A stretch of DNA of 64,000 nt from Leptospira sp. (GCA_016742255.1 JACVCB010000004.1:62001-126000); one strand, 5' to 3'. Positions 26,630 through 36,126 are shown, numbered from the stretch's first letter. Notes: generated from the sequence alone by a model not told the origin. Translations and numbers: made by a program.

Positions 26630-27273
26630 ATCTGACAAATTTAAAACATATCTTATGTTACTTTGTTTTTCAGTTTAGTTTCCAATTTTGTTACCATTCA
26701 GATAAACCATCGCAGCAATATCTGTCTTTATTAGGAGCAAATTCTTTGAATCGTAAAATCACAATTGTTGGAGATTCACTCGCTCAATGGTCAGATGGAT
26801 TTGGCCTGAAACAAAAATTACCAAGTGAATTTACTGTTACGGATCTTTCAGTCGCTGGTTACTCTACAGAAGATTGGTTACAAAATAAAAATCGATTGAA
26901 TGAGATTCCAACTCAGATTTGGATCCTAGAATTAGGAACAAACGATGCGATGGTTTATGGAACTTCTGGTTATGAAACTCGCACACGTTCCTTAATTGAT
27001 TTTTTGCAAAACTCTCAAAATTCGATAGTGTATCTAACCCTAATTCCAAGAACAAATATGTCATCGATACGGGAAACAATACGCACCAACAATGAAACTC
27101 TTCGCCAAATCAAATCTCAAAAACAAAATATAGATATAATTGATGTAGAATCAGTATTTGAATCCTACAAGGGTGATGTACCATTGTATCCGGTCTCAGA
27201 CCCAATTCATCCAAACCAAATAGGCTATGAAATTATGGGTGAGTTGTATCGAAAAAAAATCTTAGGAATTTAA
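26626..27273 (+). CDS. SGNH/GDSL hydrolase, probable lipoprotein
   Basis: 215 aa from the ATG at 26626, which overlaps the previous stop (ATGA). Block I is IVGDSLAQW with nucleophile Ser51; block III is [11 protein letters not shown] with the oxyanion Asn; block V is [14 protein letters not shown] with the Asp-His pair. The family removes or transfers acyl or acetyl groups. The hydrophobic N-terminus ends in FQFC22, a loose lipobox, so the enzyme is probably exported and lipid-anchored. Coupling with the GT39-like enzyme suggests it trims or modifies the same glycan or lipid. Confidence 0.85.
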   Translation: MNLTNLKHILCYFVFQFSFQFCYHSDKPSQQYLSLLGANSLNRKITIVGDSLAQWSDGFGLKQKLPSEFTVTDLSVAGYSTEDWLQNKNRLNEIPTQIWILELGTNDAMVYGTSGYETRTRSLIDFLQNSQNSIVYLTLIPRTNMSSIRETIRTNNETLRQIKSQKQNIDIIDVESVFESYKGDVPLYPVSDPIHPNQIGYEIMGELYRKKILGI

Positions 27274-28053
27274 ATCGGCTAAAATTTTTAATCCTTTGAG
27301 AGTCATCATTGGATCAATTTCATCAAACACTTGGTTATGCGAAGCATGGATCGTTGTAACAAGACCACCTGTTCCCACTACTACATAATCACCAGGATGT
27401 TCTTCCTTGATGGCTCTTACAATTTCTTTCAAGAGGCCAATCCAACCAAAGAAAAAACCTGCCTGGATAGATTCTACAGTTGATTCTCCCAATACACGAG
27501 AAGGGGAACCAAATACAATAGGAGGGAGTTGGGCTGTGTTTCTCGTTAAGGCATCCATGGATATTTTTAATCCAGGGGCAATCACACCACCTATGTACTC
27601 TGGTTTTTCGCTAATCACACAAAATGTAGTCGCAGTACCCAAATCAACTAAGATGGCTTTTTTTCCAGGATAGGTTTTAGCACAATAGGCTGCATTGACA
27701 AGTCGATCCGCACCAATTTCAAAAGGTCGAGGGTAACTGATTCCAAAGTTTAAATTCATTTGGTAATGAACACGGAGTGGATTTACATCAAACCAATCCT
27801 CTAACATTCTTTCTACAATTGGATTGAGCGAAGGCACAACACTAGAATAAATTGCCTTTTTGACTCGGTCTGCTTTGACATTTTCTTGGGTCAAAAATCC
27901 CTTTAGAAATAGACCTAATTCATCCGAAGTTCGATCTCTTCGCGTAACAGTTCTTTTGTGAAAATCAGGTGTCTCTTGACCTTCACGAAAAACTCCAAAC
28001 ACTGTGTTAGTATTTCCAACATCGATAACTAATAATAATGGTGATTCTGTCAT
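27262..28053 (-). CDS. coaX: Type III pantothenate kinase
   Basis: 263 aa. Phosphorylates pantothenate in the first step of coenzyme A synthesis. ASKHA-fold motifs: [12 protein letters not shown] (Asp11, phosphate 1), [21 protein letters not shown] (phosphate 2), [11 protein letters not shown] and GTGGLV (adenosine). CoaX needs a monovalent cation and is not inhibited by CoA, as known for the family. It follows birA with no gap, a gene pair found in several bacterial phyla. The 3' end overlaps the convergent SGNH gene by 12 bases. Confidence 0.95.
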   Translation of the reverse strand: MTESPLLLVIDVGNTNTVFGVFREGQETPDFHKRTVTRRDRTSDELGLFLKGFLTQENVKADRVKKAIYSSVVPSLNPIVERMLEDWFDVNPLRVHYQMNLNFGISYPRPFEIGADRLVNAAYCAKTYPGKKAILVDLGTATTFCVISEKPEYIGGVIAPGLKISMDALTRNTAQLPPIVFGSPSRVLGESTVESIQAGFFFGWIGLLKEIVRAIKEEHPGDYVVVGTGGLVTTIHASHNQVFDEIDPMMTLKGLKILADLNS

Positions 28054-28809
28054 TTATATCATCCGAAATTTTGGTGAAGTGTCCATAAGCTCAATCTTTT
28101 GGCCAGTTTCAGTCATAATCAGAAGGAATCCTAATTCATCAATTCCCAAAACTCGACCTCTTACGATTCTTTCATCCCATTCAGTCTCAATGACTTTGTT
28201 CTTTAATAGAGAATGATCTTCGATCCATACTAAATCTTTTAAAACTTGGCTTTGGTCTAGGAGTGTGATCACAGCTTGGTTGATTCCTAAGACCAAATGA
28301 TTGACAAATCTTTCTAAATCACCTTCTCCCAACTGAGAATCACACAAAAACGTAGCTTTCTCTTTTAAATTCTCAGGTACGGATTGTCCAAAAAAGTTGA
28401 GTCCAATTCCGATCACAACATCATAAACACCATTGATAAACTCAGATTGAACTAAAATTCCTGCTACTTTCTTTTCGTTTTTATAAATGTCATTTGGCCA
28501 TTTGATTGTTGTATCTGCTTCTCGTTCAGGAAAAAAATGGAAAATTGTTTTGAGTAATGCAGAAGATATAAAAATCGAAAGTAAAGGCAAAGAAATTTCC
28601 GCTGCTGAAATTCTGATTTTCCCAGAGAATATCAATGGTTCTTCGCCTAACGACTGCCATAAATTTTGGCCCCTTCCTTTTCCTGCCGTCTGTTCTTCTG
28701 CAATCACCCAAGATCCAAAAGAAACTTCCGGATTTCGGATCCATTCGTTTGTGGAATTTACAGACTGTAATCTATGACCTAGTTCAGGTTTTAAAAGTCG
28801 ATATTGCAT
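28054..28809 (-). CDS. birA: Biotin-[acetyl-CoA-carboxylase] ligase
   Basis: 251 aa. Joins biotin to the carrier domain of acetyl-CoA carboxylase through biotinyl-AMP. Catalytic motifs: SVNSTNEWI, EEQTAGKGRGQNLWQS (biotin/AMP loop) and TIKWPNDIY with the active Lys; AGILVQSE follows. The N-terminal winged-helix repressor domain of the E. coli enzyme is missing, so this is a group I, catalysis-only ligase. The C-terminal SH3-like domain is present (VRGRVLGIDELGFLLI). Operon with coaX. Confidence 0.94.
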   Translation of the reverse strand: MQYRLLKPELGHRLQSVNSTNEWIRNPEVSFGSWVIAEEQTAGKGRGQNLWQSLGEEPLIFSGKIRISAAEISLPLLSIFISSALLKTIFHFFPEREADTTIKWPNDIYKNEKKVAGILVQSEFINGVYDVVIGIGLNFFGQSVPENLKEKATFLCDSQLGEGDLERFVNHLVLGINQAVITLLDQSQVLKDLVWIEDHSLLKNKVIETEWDERIVRGRVLGIDELGFLLIMTETGQKIELMDTSPKFRMI

Positions 28810-28870
28810 TTGAGTCTATTTCCTATATGATTCCGATTGACGAAACTAAAAAATAGATTAGAGTCATAGT

Positions 28871-29686
28871 ATGAAATTATCTGGAAATACAATTTTGATT
28901 ACAGGCTGTGGAATGGGAATTGGTGCTCTAACAGCAGAACGATTGGCAAAAGAGGGAAACGATATCATTGGAGTTGATATCAACCAAACCCTTTTGAAAG
29001 AAATCCAACAGAAAGTGGAATCGTTCGGCAGAAAATTTTATGGTTATGTTTGTGATCTTTCCAAAGAAGATGATATCGGAAATCTCATTAAAAAAATCAG
29101 AAAAAATAAACTTTGTTTCCAAGTATTGATTAATAATGCAGGGATTGCACCTAGTGGTCCTTTTGAAGGAAAGGAATTTTCTGTTTGGCAAAAAGCCTTA
29201 CAAATCAATGTTCATGGACCAATGAAATTGGTTTATGAATCTTTGCCAATTCTCAGAGAACAAAAAGAAGCATGTATCATCAATTTAGCAAGTATTGCTG
29301 GCAAGTTTGGAACAGAAGGAACTGTTACTTATTCCGCAACCAAACATGCCATGGTAGGTTTCTCTCAAGCCTTAAAAATGGAATTATATGATACTCAAAT
29401 TGGTGTTAGCTGGATTTGCCCATCAATGGCAAAAACTAGAATGATTGATGGTGTCAAACCTTCCTTTTTTACTCCTGTTATTGAACCAGACCAAGTGGCA
29501 AAGGCAATCTGTAAGGCGATAGTGAAAAATCCTGGTGAAGTCCTGGTCCCTTCTTATCTCAGGTCTACTATCGTGATAATGCCTGCTCTCTTTCCTAAGT
29601 TTTCACTCTGGCTTGCGGTAAAAACAAAAGCGTCAAAAGGTTGGTTACTTGCCAACAAGGGGCTTGAGAAAAATATTCCTGTTTAG
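28871..29686 (+). CDS. SDR-family oxidoreductase
   Basis: 271 aa classical short-chain dehydrogenase. TGCGMGIG is the cofactor loop, followed by Asp in GVDIN, which favours NAD(H). NNAG, the catalytic Ser in NLASIAG, and Tyr/Lys in YSATK are present. The C-terminal region has a hydrophobic segment (STIVIMPALFPKFSLWLAV) that may bind membrane or a lipid-like substrate, as in retinol or acyl dehydrogenase relatives. It lies 12 bases before metF and probably shares its message; no pathway link is evident. Confidence 0.88.
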   Translation: MKLSGNTILITGCGMGIGALTAERLAKEGNDIIGVDINQTLLKEIQQKVESFGRKFYGYVCDLSKEDDIGNLIKKIRKNKLCFQVLINNAGIAPSGPFEGKEFSVWQKALQINVHGPMKLVYESLPILREQKEACIINLASIAGKFGTEGTVTYSATKHAMVGFSQALKMELYDTQIGVSWICPSMAKTRMIDGVKPSFFTPVIEPDQVAKAICKAIVKNPGEVLVPSYLRSTIVIMPALFPKFSLWLAVKTKASKGWLLANKGLEKNIPV

Positions 29687-29698
29687 AGGATAGGTTTT

Positions 29699-30586
29699 AT
29701 GCACATTTCTGAGATCCTCGGCAAAAAACAAACTACTATCAGCTTCGAATTTTTCCCTCCAAAAAATGAGGAAGCATCAGAAGATTTGTTCCGAAATATC
29801 CAAGAACTCTCTCAAATGAACCCTGCTTATGTAAGTGTCACTTATGGTGCAGGGGGATCAACTCGTGACCTAACACACGATTTAGTCGTCAAATTACAAG
29901 AGCAGACTGGTTTAACAATTGTTAGTCATCTTACATGTGTTGGTTCTACCAAAGAAGAAATTGGTGAAATCCTAAAACGATATCAAAAAAGTGGAATCCA
30001 CAACATCATGGCTCTTCGTGGTGATCCACCAAAAGGCCAAAATGAATTTCAAAAAACAGAAAATGGATTCGAATACGCTGGAGAATTGGTAGGTTTCATC
30101 AAAGGGAATTATCCAAATATGGGGATTGGAGTTGCTGGATTTCCAGAAGGCCATCCTTCCACGCCCAATCGTTTAAAAGAAATTGAATACTTAAAATGGA
30201 AAGTTGACCAAGGTGCTGACTATATCTGCACACAATTGTTTTTTAATAATGATTCTTTTTATGATTTTGTAGAACGATGTGAGATTGCTGGAATCAAAGT
30301 TCCAATCATCGCTGGTATCATGCCAATTACTTCCAGAAAAGGTATGGCACGTATGGCAGAATTATCACTTGGTACAAATTTTCCCGCAAAACTTTTGAAG
30401 TCATTATCACGTGCTGAAGATGATGCTTATGCTGAAAATGTTGGGATCCATTGGGCAACGGAACAAGTCCGTGATTTATTAGATCACAAAATTGCAGGTA
30501 TCCACATGTATACACTCAACAAATCCAAGGCCACACGCAAGATTTACGAATCACTCGGGATCCGAAATTTTGATCGTATCGTTTGA
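29699..30586 (+). CDS. metF: 5,10-Methylenetetrahydrofolate reductase
   Basis: 295 aa. Reduces methylene-THF to methyl-THF with FAD, supplying methionine synthase. ISFEFFPPKNEEA holds the catalytic Glu, SVTYGAGGSTR and ALRGDPPKG are flavin/folate motifs, and YICTQLFFN and PIIAGIMPI follow in order. Length matches the bacterial enzyme without the eukaryotic regulatory domain. AGAGGA lies nine bases before the ATG. The convergent MORN gene overlaps its last 36 bases. Confidence 0.95.
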   Translation: MHISEILGKKQTTISFEFFPPKNEEASEDLFRNIQELSQMNPAYVSVTYGAGGSTRDLTHDLVVKLQEQTGLTIVSHLTCVGSTKEEIGEILKRYQKSGIHNIMALRGDPPKGQNEFQKTENGFEYAGELVGFIKGNYPNMGIGVAGFPEGHPSTPNRLKEIEYLKWKVDQGADYICTQLFFNNDSFYDFVERCEIAGIKVPIIAGIMPITSRKGMARMAELSLGTNFPAKLLKSLSRAEDDAYAENVGIHWATEQVRDLLDHKIAGIHMYTLNKSKATRKIYESLGIRNFDRIV

Positions 30587-31048
30587 TTCTTCTTTTGGTT
30601 TAAAACCAATGTATTGATTTTGGTGCCAGTAACCTTCTAGCACCAAACTACCTTTTGCGTTTGTGATTTTACATTTTCCATTCAGTTCATTTTGAGACCA
30701 AGTTCCTTCCAAAATGAAACCATCTGCAAAAATATATTTTCCGAACCCATCTCTTTTGCCTTTGAGATAATTTCCGTTAAACTGATCTCCATTGGCATAA
30801 AGATAAGATCCTAATCCTTCTTTATAACCATATTTGTATTCACCTTCAAAAACATCTCCATTAGCATATCGATAAATTCCAAAGCCATGTTTGGTATCTT
30901 CAAAGAATTCACCTTCAAAAAAGTCACCATTTTCATAGGAAACGGAGTGTTTACCGTTTCGGCAATTTTCCCCTTCGCATATTTTTTGGTTCGACTTACA
31001 AAAGACAAAAATGTAAAAAAATAAAAATATAAAGTATTTAGAACGCAT
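30551..31048 (-). CDS. MORN-repeat lipoprotein
   Basis: 165 aa. A hydrophobic signal ends in FVFC17, probably lipidated. From about residue 38 there are five MORN repeats of the form Y-x-N/D-G-D-x-F-x-G-x-F/Y (YENGDFFEGEF, YANGDVFEGEY, YANGDQFNGNY, FADGFILEGTW). MORN repeats form extended beta sheets that bind lipids or proteins. Probably sits on the periplasmic or outer surface. Divergent from the response-regulator module. Function unknown. Confidence 0.85.
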   Translation of the reverse strand: MRSKYFIFLFFYIFVFCKSNQKICEGENCRNGKHSVSYENGDFFEGEFFEDTKHGFGIYRYANGDVFEGEYKYGYKEGLGSYLYANGDQFNGNYLKGKRDGFGKYIFADGFILEGTWSQNELNGKCKITNAKGSLVLEGYWHQNQYIGFKPKEESNDTIKISDPE

Positions 31049-31128
31049 GGATGGCTTACTTGAGAAAATTTCGTCGACTAAGTGTATACATGCTCATATA
31101 AAACTAGTTTGAAATTAAGGCAATCCAT

Positions 31129-31494
31129 ATGTCACAAAAAAAAGCACTTGTAGTTGATGATAGCACGGTCACCAGATTGATGATTCGGAAAATCATTTCC
31201 GAAAAACACCCCAATTGGGAGATTTTAGAAGCTGAGTCAGCAGATAAGGCAAAATCCATTTTACCAGACCATCCAGACATTGATTTATTCAGTTTGGACC
31301 AAAATATGCCAGGGACTATCTCCGGCTTAGATTTAGCTGAGAATTTAAAATCCAACTATCCGAATTCAAAAATAGTTTTAGTCACTGCAAACATCCAAGA
31401 TGCAATTAAAAATAGAGCCAAAGATCTGGGAATTGATTTTGTCGAGAAGCCTGTTACACCTGAAAAAATCATACCTTTGTTGGACAAAATATGA
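31129..31494 (+). CDS. CheY-like response regulator
   Basis: 121 aa, receiver domain only. Asp10-Asp11 (VVDDS), phospho-acceptor Asp57 (SLDQNMPG), the Thr in VTAN and the Lys in VEKPVTP are all present. With no output domain it acts by protein contact, as CheY does. The stop overlaps the CheC-like start by four bases (ATGA), and a hybrid kinase follows, so the three genes form one phospho-signalling unit. Confidence 0.92.
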   Translation: MSQKKALVVDDSTVTRLMIRKIISEKHPNWEILEAESADKAKSILPDHPDIDLFSLDQNMPGTISGLDLAENLKSNYPNSKIVLVTANIQDAIKNRAKDLGIDFVEKPVTPEKIIPLLDKI

Positions 31495-32099
31495 ACCACT
31501 TAACGGAGTTAGAACGAGATTCATTATGTGAACTTTTTAATATCAGCTTGGGTGGAGCTGCAAAATTGATGAGTGAAATGATCTCAGATGAAATTTTACT
31601 AACTGTACCTAGTTTAAAACTAATCACCGAATCAGAAGCAAAAAATTTTGAAAACCTAGCGAACAAAGATGTATGCACCGTTGAACAAAAGTTTATTGGT
31701 GATATTGGGAACGGATCCGCATTTCTATTATTCCATAAAAGTGCTAGTTTAGAAATTGTAAAAATGATGATGAAAGACTATGTAGCACTGAATGAAGTTT
31801 CACAATTTGAAAAAGATGCACTCAGTGAAATTGGTAATATTATTCTAAATGCAATTTTGTCAAATTTGGCAAAAATGTCCAATTACAAAATAGAAACTCA
31901 AATACCTGAATTTTTTTCTGGGAAATATGAGGAATTATTATTAAATCGAAATCCGAATCCAAATGAAGACAATTCTATCTTATTAGTGTTCATCGACTAT
32001 CAGTTAAAAGGTAAAGAAATTAAAGGTTATATATTTTTTATTCTAAATTTTGACAGCATTAAAAATTTATCCAGAGTATTAATTGAAAAGTTAAAGTAG
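31491..32099 (+). CDS. CheC-family phosphatase
   Basis: 202 aa. Two copies of the CheC/FliY phosphatase motif: ELERDSLCELFNISLGGAAK with Glu/Asn, and FEKDALSEIGNIILNAILSN, each followed by a distant Pro (TVP, TQIP). CheC proteins dephosphorylate CheY-P. Beside a stand-alone receiver it most likely dephosphorylates the product of 31129-31494. It is not near flagellar or che genes here, so it may serve a non-motility output. Confidence 0.85.
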   Translation: MNHLTELERDSLCELFNISLGGAAKLMSEMISDEILLTVPSLKLITESEAKNFENLANKDVCTVEQKFIGDIGNGSAFLLFHKSASLEIVKMMMKDYVALNEVSQFEKDALSEIGNIILNAILSNLAKMSNYKIETQIPEFFSGKYEELLLNRNPNPNEDNSILLVFIDYQLKGKEIKGYIFFILNFDSIKNLSRVLIEKLK

Positions 32100-33709
32100 T
32101 GAGTTCTTTAACCGAAAAACACTTATTAACAATTGTAAAAAAATCAGGAATAGGAATTCTGATTTTAAATCAAAACTATGAAATCGTAATTGCCAATCAA
32201 TGGTTTCTAAAAGGTTCCAATCTTTTAGAACAAGACCTTCAAAATAAATTAATTTACGTCGTCTTCCCTGAGTTAGTTGGAACAAGAACACTTAAATCAA
32301 TTGAACAATGCATTCAATTTTCGCAGTATTCTATACTTACTCACACTTTAAATCCATACCCGTTTCCATTATACGAAAATGAACAAAAGATGTTGAAAAA
32401 TGACAGAATTTATCAGTATTTACACATCATACCAATATCAATCGAGGATGAAACAAATTCATTTTGTATGATCCAAATCTCGGATGTTTCTCAACAAGTA
32501 ACTAGGGAGAAATTATTACGCGAACAAATGGTAGTTGCAAAAGAAAGGGAAGTTGATGCAAAAAAAGCATCTCAAGCTAAGACAGATTTTTTAGCATCCA
32601 TGAGTCATGAAATTAGAACTCCACTCAATGCTATTTTAGGAATGGCTGATACCTTAGCCGAAACAAATCTTTCTGAAGAACAAGTTGAGTATTTGACAGT
32701 CCTACGTAATTCAGGAAAAGCATTATACAATATCATCAATGACATCCTTGATTTATCTAGAATTGAGTCAGGTAAATTAGAAATCGAATCCATAGAATTT
32801 TCAATTCGAGATTTATTAAAAGAAACTATATCTCTTTTCTTAATGAAAGCAAAAGCGAAAGGTATCAAAATCAATTATAGCGTGAGTGAAAATATTTCTG
32901 AAACTATAAAAGGTGATTCCACTCGCATCCAACAAATTTTGATTAATTTAATTGGAAACGCCATGAAGTTTACTGAAACAGGAAGTATCAGTGTAAATGC
33001 TTCATTAGACAACAGTAATAAAGTATTAATCCTAGATGTAGAAGATACTGGAATCGGTATACCAAGCGAAAAATTACATTCTATATTTGAAAGTTTCACC
33101 CAAGTGGATAGTTCTACTACAAGAAAATATGGTGGAACAGGTCTTGGTCTCACAATTACAAAGAAATTAATCTTAATGATGAAAGGTGATATTTTTGTAG
33201 AAAGTGAACTTGGAAAGGGATCAAAATTTTCCATTCATATCCCGTATGAAGGTTTAGTAAATAGAGATTCGAATATCCATCAACATTGGTTAGACTTAGA
33301 ACTGCCAGATCCAGACCATTTTCCTAAGTGTAAGATTCTTTTAGCAGAGGACTCTGAAGAGAATGTCTTCATCATTAAAACTTTCTTACGAAAATATCCA
33401 ATTGAACTTGTGATTGCAAAAAATGGTATCGATGCATTACAAAAATTTCAAAATGAAAAGTTTGATATTGTATTAATGGATATGCAAATGCCTGAAATGG
33501 ATGGGTTAGAAGCGACAAAAGAAATTAGAAATTATGAACAAAATCAAAATGTAGATCCACTTCTTATGGTTCCTATCATTGCAATTTCAGCAAACGTACA
33601 AAAAGAAGATATCAGCAAAAGTTTTTTAGCAGGCATTACTTCTTACTTATCCAAACCAGTTCGTAAATTAGAAATACTAAAACTCATATATTTTTATTTA
33701 GCACTTTGA
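32099..33709 (+). CDS. Hybrid sensor histidine kinase
   Basis: 536 aa, GTG start that shares a base with the preceding TAG. An N-terminal PAS-like sensor (1-130, IGILILNQNYEIVIANQWF) is cytoplasmic. HisKA has His170 in SMSHEIRTPLNAILG; the ATPase has NLIGNAMKF, DTGIGIP and GGTGLGLTI. A receiver domain follows with Asp461 in VLMDMQMPEMDG and Lys in LSKPV. No Hpt domain is present. Third gene of the regulator/CheC/kinase module, likely phosphorylating the stand-alone receiver. Confidence 0.93.
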   Translation: MSSLTEKHLLTIVKKSGIGILILNQNYEIVIANQWFLKGSNLLEQDLQNKLIYVVFPELVGTRTLKSIEQCIQFSQYSILTHTLNPYPFPLYENEQKMLKNDRIYQYLHIIPISIEDETNSFCMIQISDVSQQVTREKLLREQMVVAKEREVDAKKASQAKTDFLASMSHEIRTPLNAILGMADTLAETNLSEEQVEYLTVLRNSGKALYNIINDILDLSRIESGKLEIESIEFSIRDLLKETISLFLMKAKAKGIKINYSVSENISETIKGDSTRIQQILINLIGNAMKFTETGSISVNASLDNSNKVLILDVEDTGIGIPSEKLHSIFESFTQVDSSTTRKYGGTGLGLTITKKLILMMKGDIFVESELGKGSKFSIHIPYEGLVNRDSNIHQHWLDLELPDPDHFPKCKILLAEDSEENVFIIKTFLRKYPIELVIAKNGIDALQKFQNEKFDIVLMDMQMPEMDGLEATKEIRNYEQNQNVDPLLMVPIIAISANVQKEDISKSFLAGITSYLSKPVRKLEILKLIYFYLAL

Positions 33710-33734
33710 GAATTTAAAATTCCAAATTTACTTT

Positions 33735-34337
33735 CTATTTTAAGACTTTTTCGACAGCAGTTTCAGGGTATGCTTCCGAAACAATCCCTTCATTTAACAA
33801 TTCATTTGCGATTTCGACGGATGGATAACCTGGTTCCGTTTGGAAACTAACAATCCGAGGAGAAAATTGTTGTAAGAACACAATCTTATATTTTTGAGCT
33901 ATTCTGGAAAGGGAATCGTTAGATTGGTCATTTTTGAATGTAACAATAATAATACCTGGTAAAACAATATTGGGGCCATAACCTGCTCCTGTATTGTAAA
34001 CTTCAGTAACTTTAGCTGGAATATTTGATTTGCGTTGTTGTTGGCTGAGTAATGGTTTCCCAACTTTCCTTAAATTCCAACCACCTTTTATTTTAAGGTT
34101 TCCCAAACCTTTGTTTTGCGAAGAATTTACGTGGTTTGGTTCAATGAATTCTGCTTCCAAATTTGAATTTCTATAAAATGTTTTTTGAACACCACCTTCC
34201 GTAAACGTAATTTGATTTGGTGGTTCTTTTGCAATGATTGGATCACATAAAAACAATGAACTGTAGGTGGAACAAATGAATGAAAAAAACAATACATTTT
34301 GGAATCGAATGAAGGATTTGTTATTTTCTGATTTCAT
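33735..34337 (-). CDS. Exported protein resembling a subtilase prodomain (I9-like)
   Basis: 200 aa. The N-terminus has a hydrophobic segment (about 14-36), taken as an export signal. Residues about 125-198 read LPGIIIVTFKNDQSNDSLSR, then a YKIVFLQQF strand, IVSFQTEPG, and a final LLNEGIVSEAYPETAVEKV. This is the pattern of subtilisin prodomains and I9 inhibitors: a V-x-F/K strand, A-x-x-Y helix, and V-x-x-A-x-P end. The gene begins three bases after the stop of a kexin-like protease that lacks its own prodomain. Likely a separate folding chaperone or inhibitor for it. Similarity is by eye. Confidence 0.65.
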   Translation of the reverse strand: MKSENNKSFIRFQNVLFFSFICSTYSSLFLCDPIIAKEPPNQITFTEGGVQKTFYRNSNLEAEFIEPNHVNSSQNKGLGNLKIKGGWNLRKVGKPLLSQQQRKSNIPAKVTEVYNTGAGYGPNIVLPGIIIVTFKNDQSNDSLSRIAQKYKIVFLQQFSPRIVSFQTEPGYPSVEIANELLNEGIVSEAYPETAVEKVLK

Positions 34338-34340
34338 TGT

Positions 34341-36050
34341 TTACCTACCGTAAATTTTCAATCGTACAGATTGGATGGTTCCAGTATCCCCAGCTGCGCC
34401 ATCATAAGCTCTTATCGTCCAATTACCATTTGGATTTTCACCAAGCAAACGAGTTAATCCAAAACGATAAGTGGAGGAACCAGTCATATTGGCTATGGAT
34501 GTACTACCAGAAGTACAAAGGCTGTTATTAGATGGATTACGACATGCATGTACTTCCGAAAGAACACTCACAGTTCCGCTGGGTGAAGTAATCGTAATTT
34601 TTAATTCCGGAAAATATGTATGATTCGTTGTAAATTCAACATCAACAAATTCTATATAGGAGATAGAGGAGGAAACTGAATAAGAAGCATTGGCTCCAGT
34701 TACCAAATCATTGTCTGGAATCGATGTACCTGGTGTAATTGAACTCATTGTTTCCGTTTTAAGTGCAGCACCGATCGGAGACCAAGAATTTGAACGGACT
34801 AGTAACTGTTGGGCATCAATGGCACCAAATCCATATTTATGGTTGATATTTAGACCAGCTGCATTGGTAGTCCAATCTGTATCTGATGCATCATTTTTTC
34901 TGGCCGAATAAGCAACTAACTCGCGTACGTCTCTCCATGTTAGATTGGGATTTTTGCTTAGGAGTAAGGCAACCACTCCTGCAGCTAACGGAGTCGCAGA
35001 AGATGTTCCATTGAATTTTTTCGTATAACTTGAATTGGTATAATCACCTGATGTGCCACCTGCATTTAATCCATTCACCCCAGTGGCATCCGTTGTTGAA
35101 ATTGCTGTTGTATAAGCAGTTGTATTGTTCCCTTGAGTATGGGCAACGACCCAAAGATTGGCACCTGACTCAGAATAGGCTGCCTTTTTTCCATTCTCCC
35201 CAATTCCACCTATGGCCATAACTCCATAATAATTTGCCTGCCCATCATAATTCGCGTTATCAACAAGTATTGGAGATGTAAATCTATTTGGATCATTAGT
35301 TGCTGATCCATTGGCACCATTCCCTGCTGCCCAAAGGTAAACGGTTCCTTTTCCCCCACGTCCGAGAGTTACACCTTCATTAATTCCTTGTTGCCATAAA
35401 CTGCTAGATGGCCATAACCAACCATAGACGTCTGGGGATCCCCAACTATTGTTTGAGATATACACTCTCCCTGATTCATTGACCATTGCGCGGTATTCAT
35501 CGGAAGTATAGATGGTTGATTTTTCTAAGATATTGACACCAACCAATTTGGAACATGGAGCGGCACCACGAAGACCAATTGCATTGCCACCTCTTGCACC
35601 AATCACTCCTCCAACTGCAGATCCATGAAAACTATTGGAGTAAGAATGGGAGGGATTGAAGGTATTGTTAAACATATTTAAGCCACGGGCTGTGACAGAG
35701 ATATTTGCACTTAAATCTTCATGTCGAATGTCCAAACCATCATCGACAACACTAACGATCACTTGGTTTCCAGAATAACCTTGGTCCCAAACAGATTTGA
35801 CACGTGCATCTTCGCCAACGGTGCCACCGAACTGTCCAAGATTTTGCAGATGCCATTGATCGGAATAAAATGGATCAGTATCAGAAGAAGAGAAAGTACA
35901 ATCCACTTCCCTTGCATTGAGAAGAGAATTGATCAGAAGCAGTAAAATTAAATTATCACTGAAGGGATCATTCTTTTTGACAGGATTACAATTCCCAAAA
36001 ATCAAACTGAAAATCAGGAATGTAACCAATCCAAACTGTCCAAATTTCAT
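34341..36050 (-). CDS. Kexin-like S8 protease with P-domain, lipoprotein
   Basis: 569 aa. Lipobox G-N-C21. The catalytic domain starts at once with DPFYSDQWHLQNLGQ (59-73), the usual first strand, so no prodomain lies between signal and enzyme. Catalytic Asp103 (VVDDGLD), His142 (SFHGSAVGG), oxyanion Asn244 (AAGNG) and Ser350 (NGTSSATPLAAG) are present. Residues about 420-567 form a P/Homo-B domain (FPELKITITSPSGT, NPNGNWTIRAYDGAAGDTG). This is the furin/kexin group, which cleaves after basic residues; the specificity here is inferred. Operon with the prodomain-like gene. Confidence 0.93.
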   Translation of the reverse strand: MKFGQFGLVTFLIFSLIFGNCNPVKKNDPFSDNLILLLLINSLLNAREVDCTFSSSDTDPFYSDQWHLQNLGQFGGTVGEDARVKSVWDQGYSGNQVIVSVVDDGLDIRHEDLSANISVTARGLNMFNNTFNPSHSYSNSFHGSAVGGVIGARGGNAIGLRGAAPCSKLVGVNILEKSTIYTSDEYRAMVNESGRVYISNNSWGSPDVYGWLWPSSSLWQQGINEGVTLGRGGKGTVYLWAAGNGANGSATNDPNRFTSPILVDNANYDGQANYYGVMAIGGIGENGKKAAYSESGANLWVVAHTQGNNTTAYTTAISTTDATGVNGLNAGGTSGDYTNSSYTKKFNGTSSATPLAAGVVALLLSKNPNLTWRDVRELVAYSARKNDASDTDWTTNAAGLNINHKYGFGAIDAQQLLVRSNSWSPIGAALKTETMSSITPGTSIPDNDLVTGANASYSVSSSISYIEFVDVEFTTNHTYFPELKITITSPSGTVSVLSEVHACRNPSNNSLCTSGSTSIANMTGSSTYRFGLTRLLGENPNGNWTIRAYDGAAGDTGTIQSVRLKIYGR

Positions 36051-36126
36051 GAAACCATTACCTTACCATTAGGAATAACAACCAAGGCAGATCATTCAAT
36101 CGAAATCTGTGAGAAAAAAACTTTTT

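Noticed and set aside
29687..29698. Possible riboswitch before metF
   Set aside because: Only 12 bases separate it from the SDR gene, with no room for one; the 75 bases before metG also show no SAM or T-box fold.
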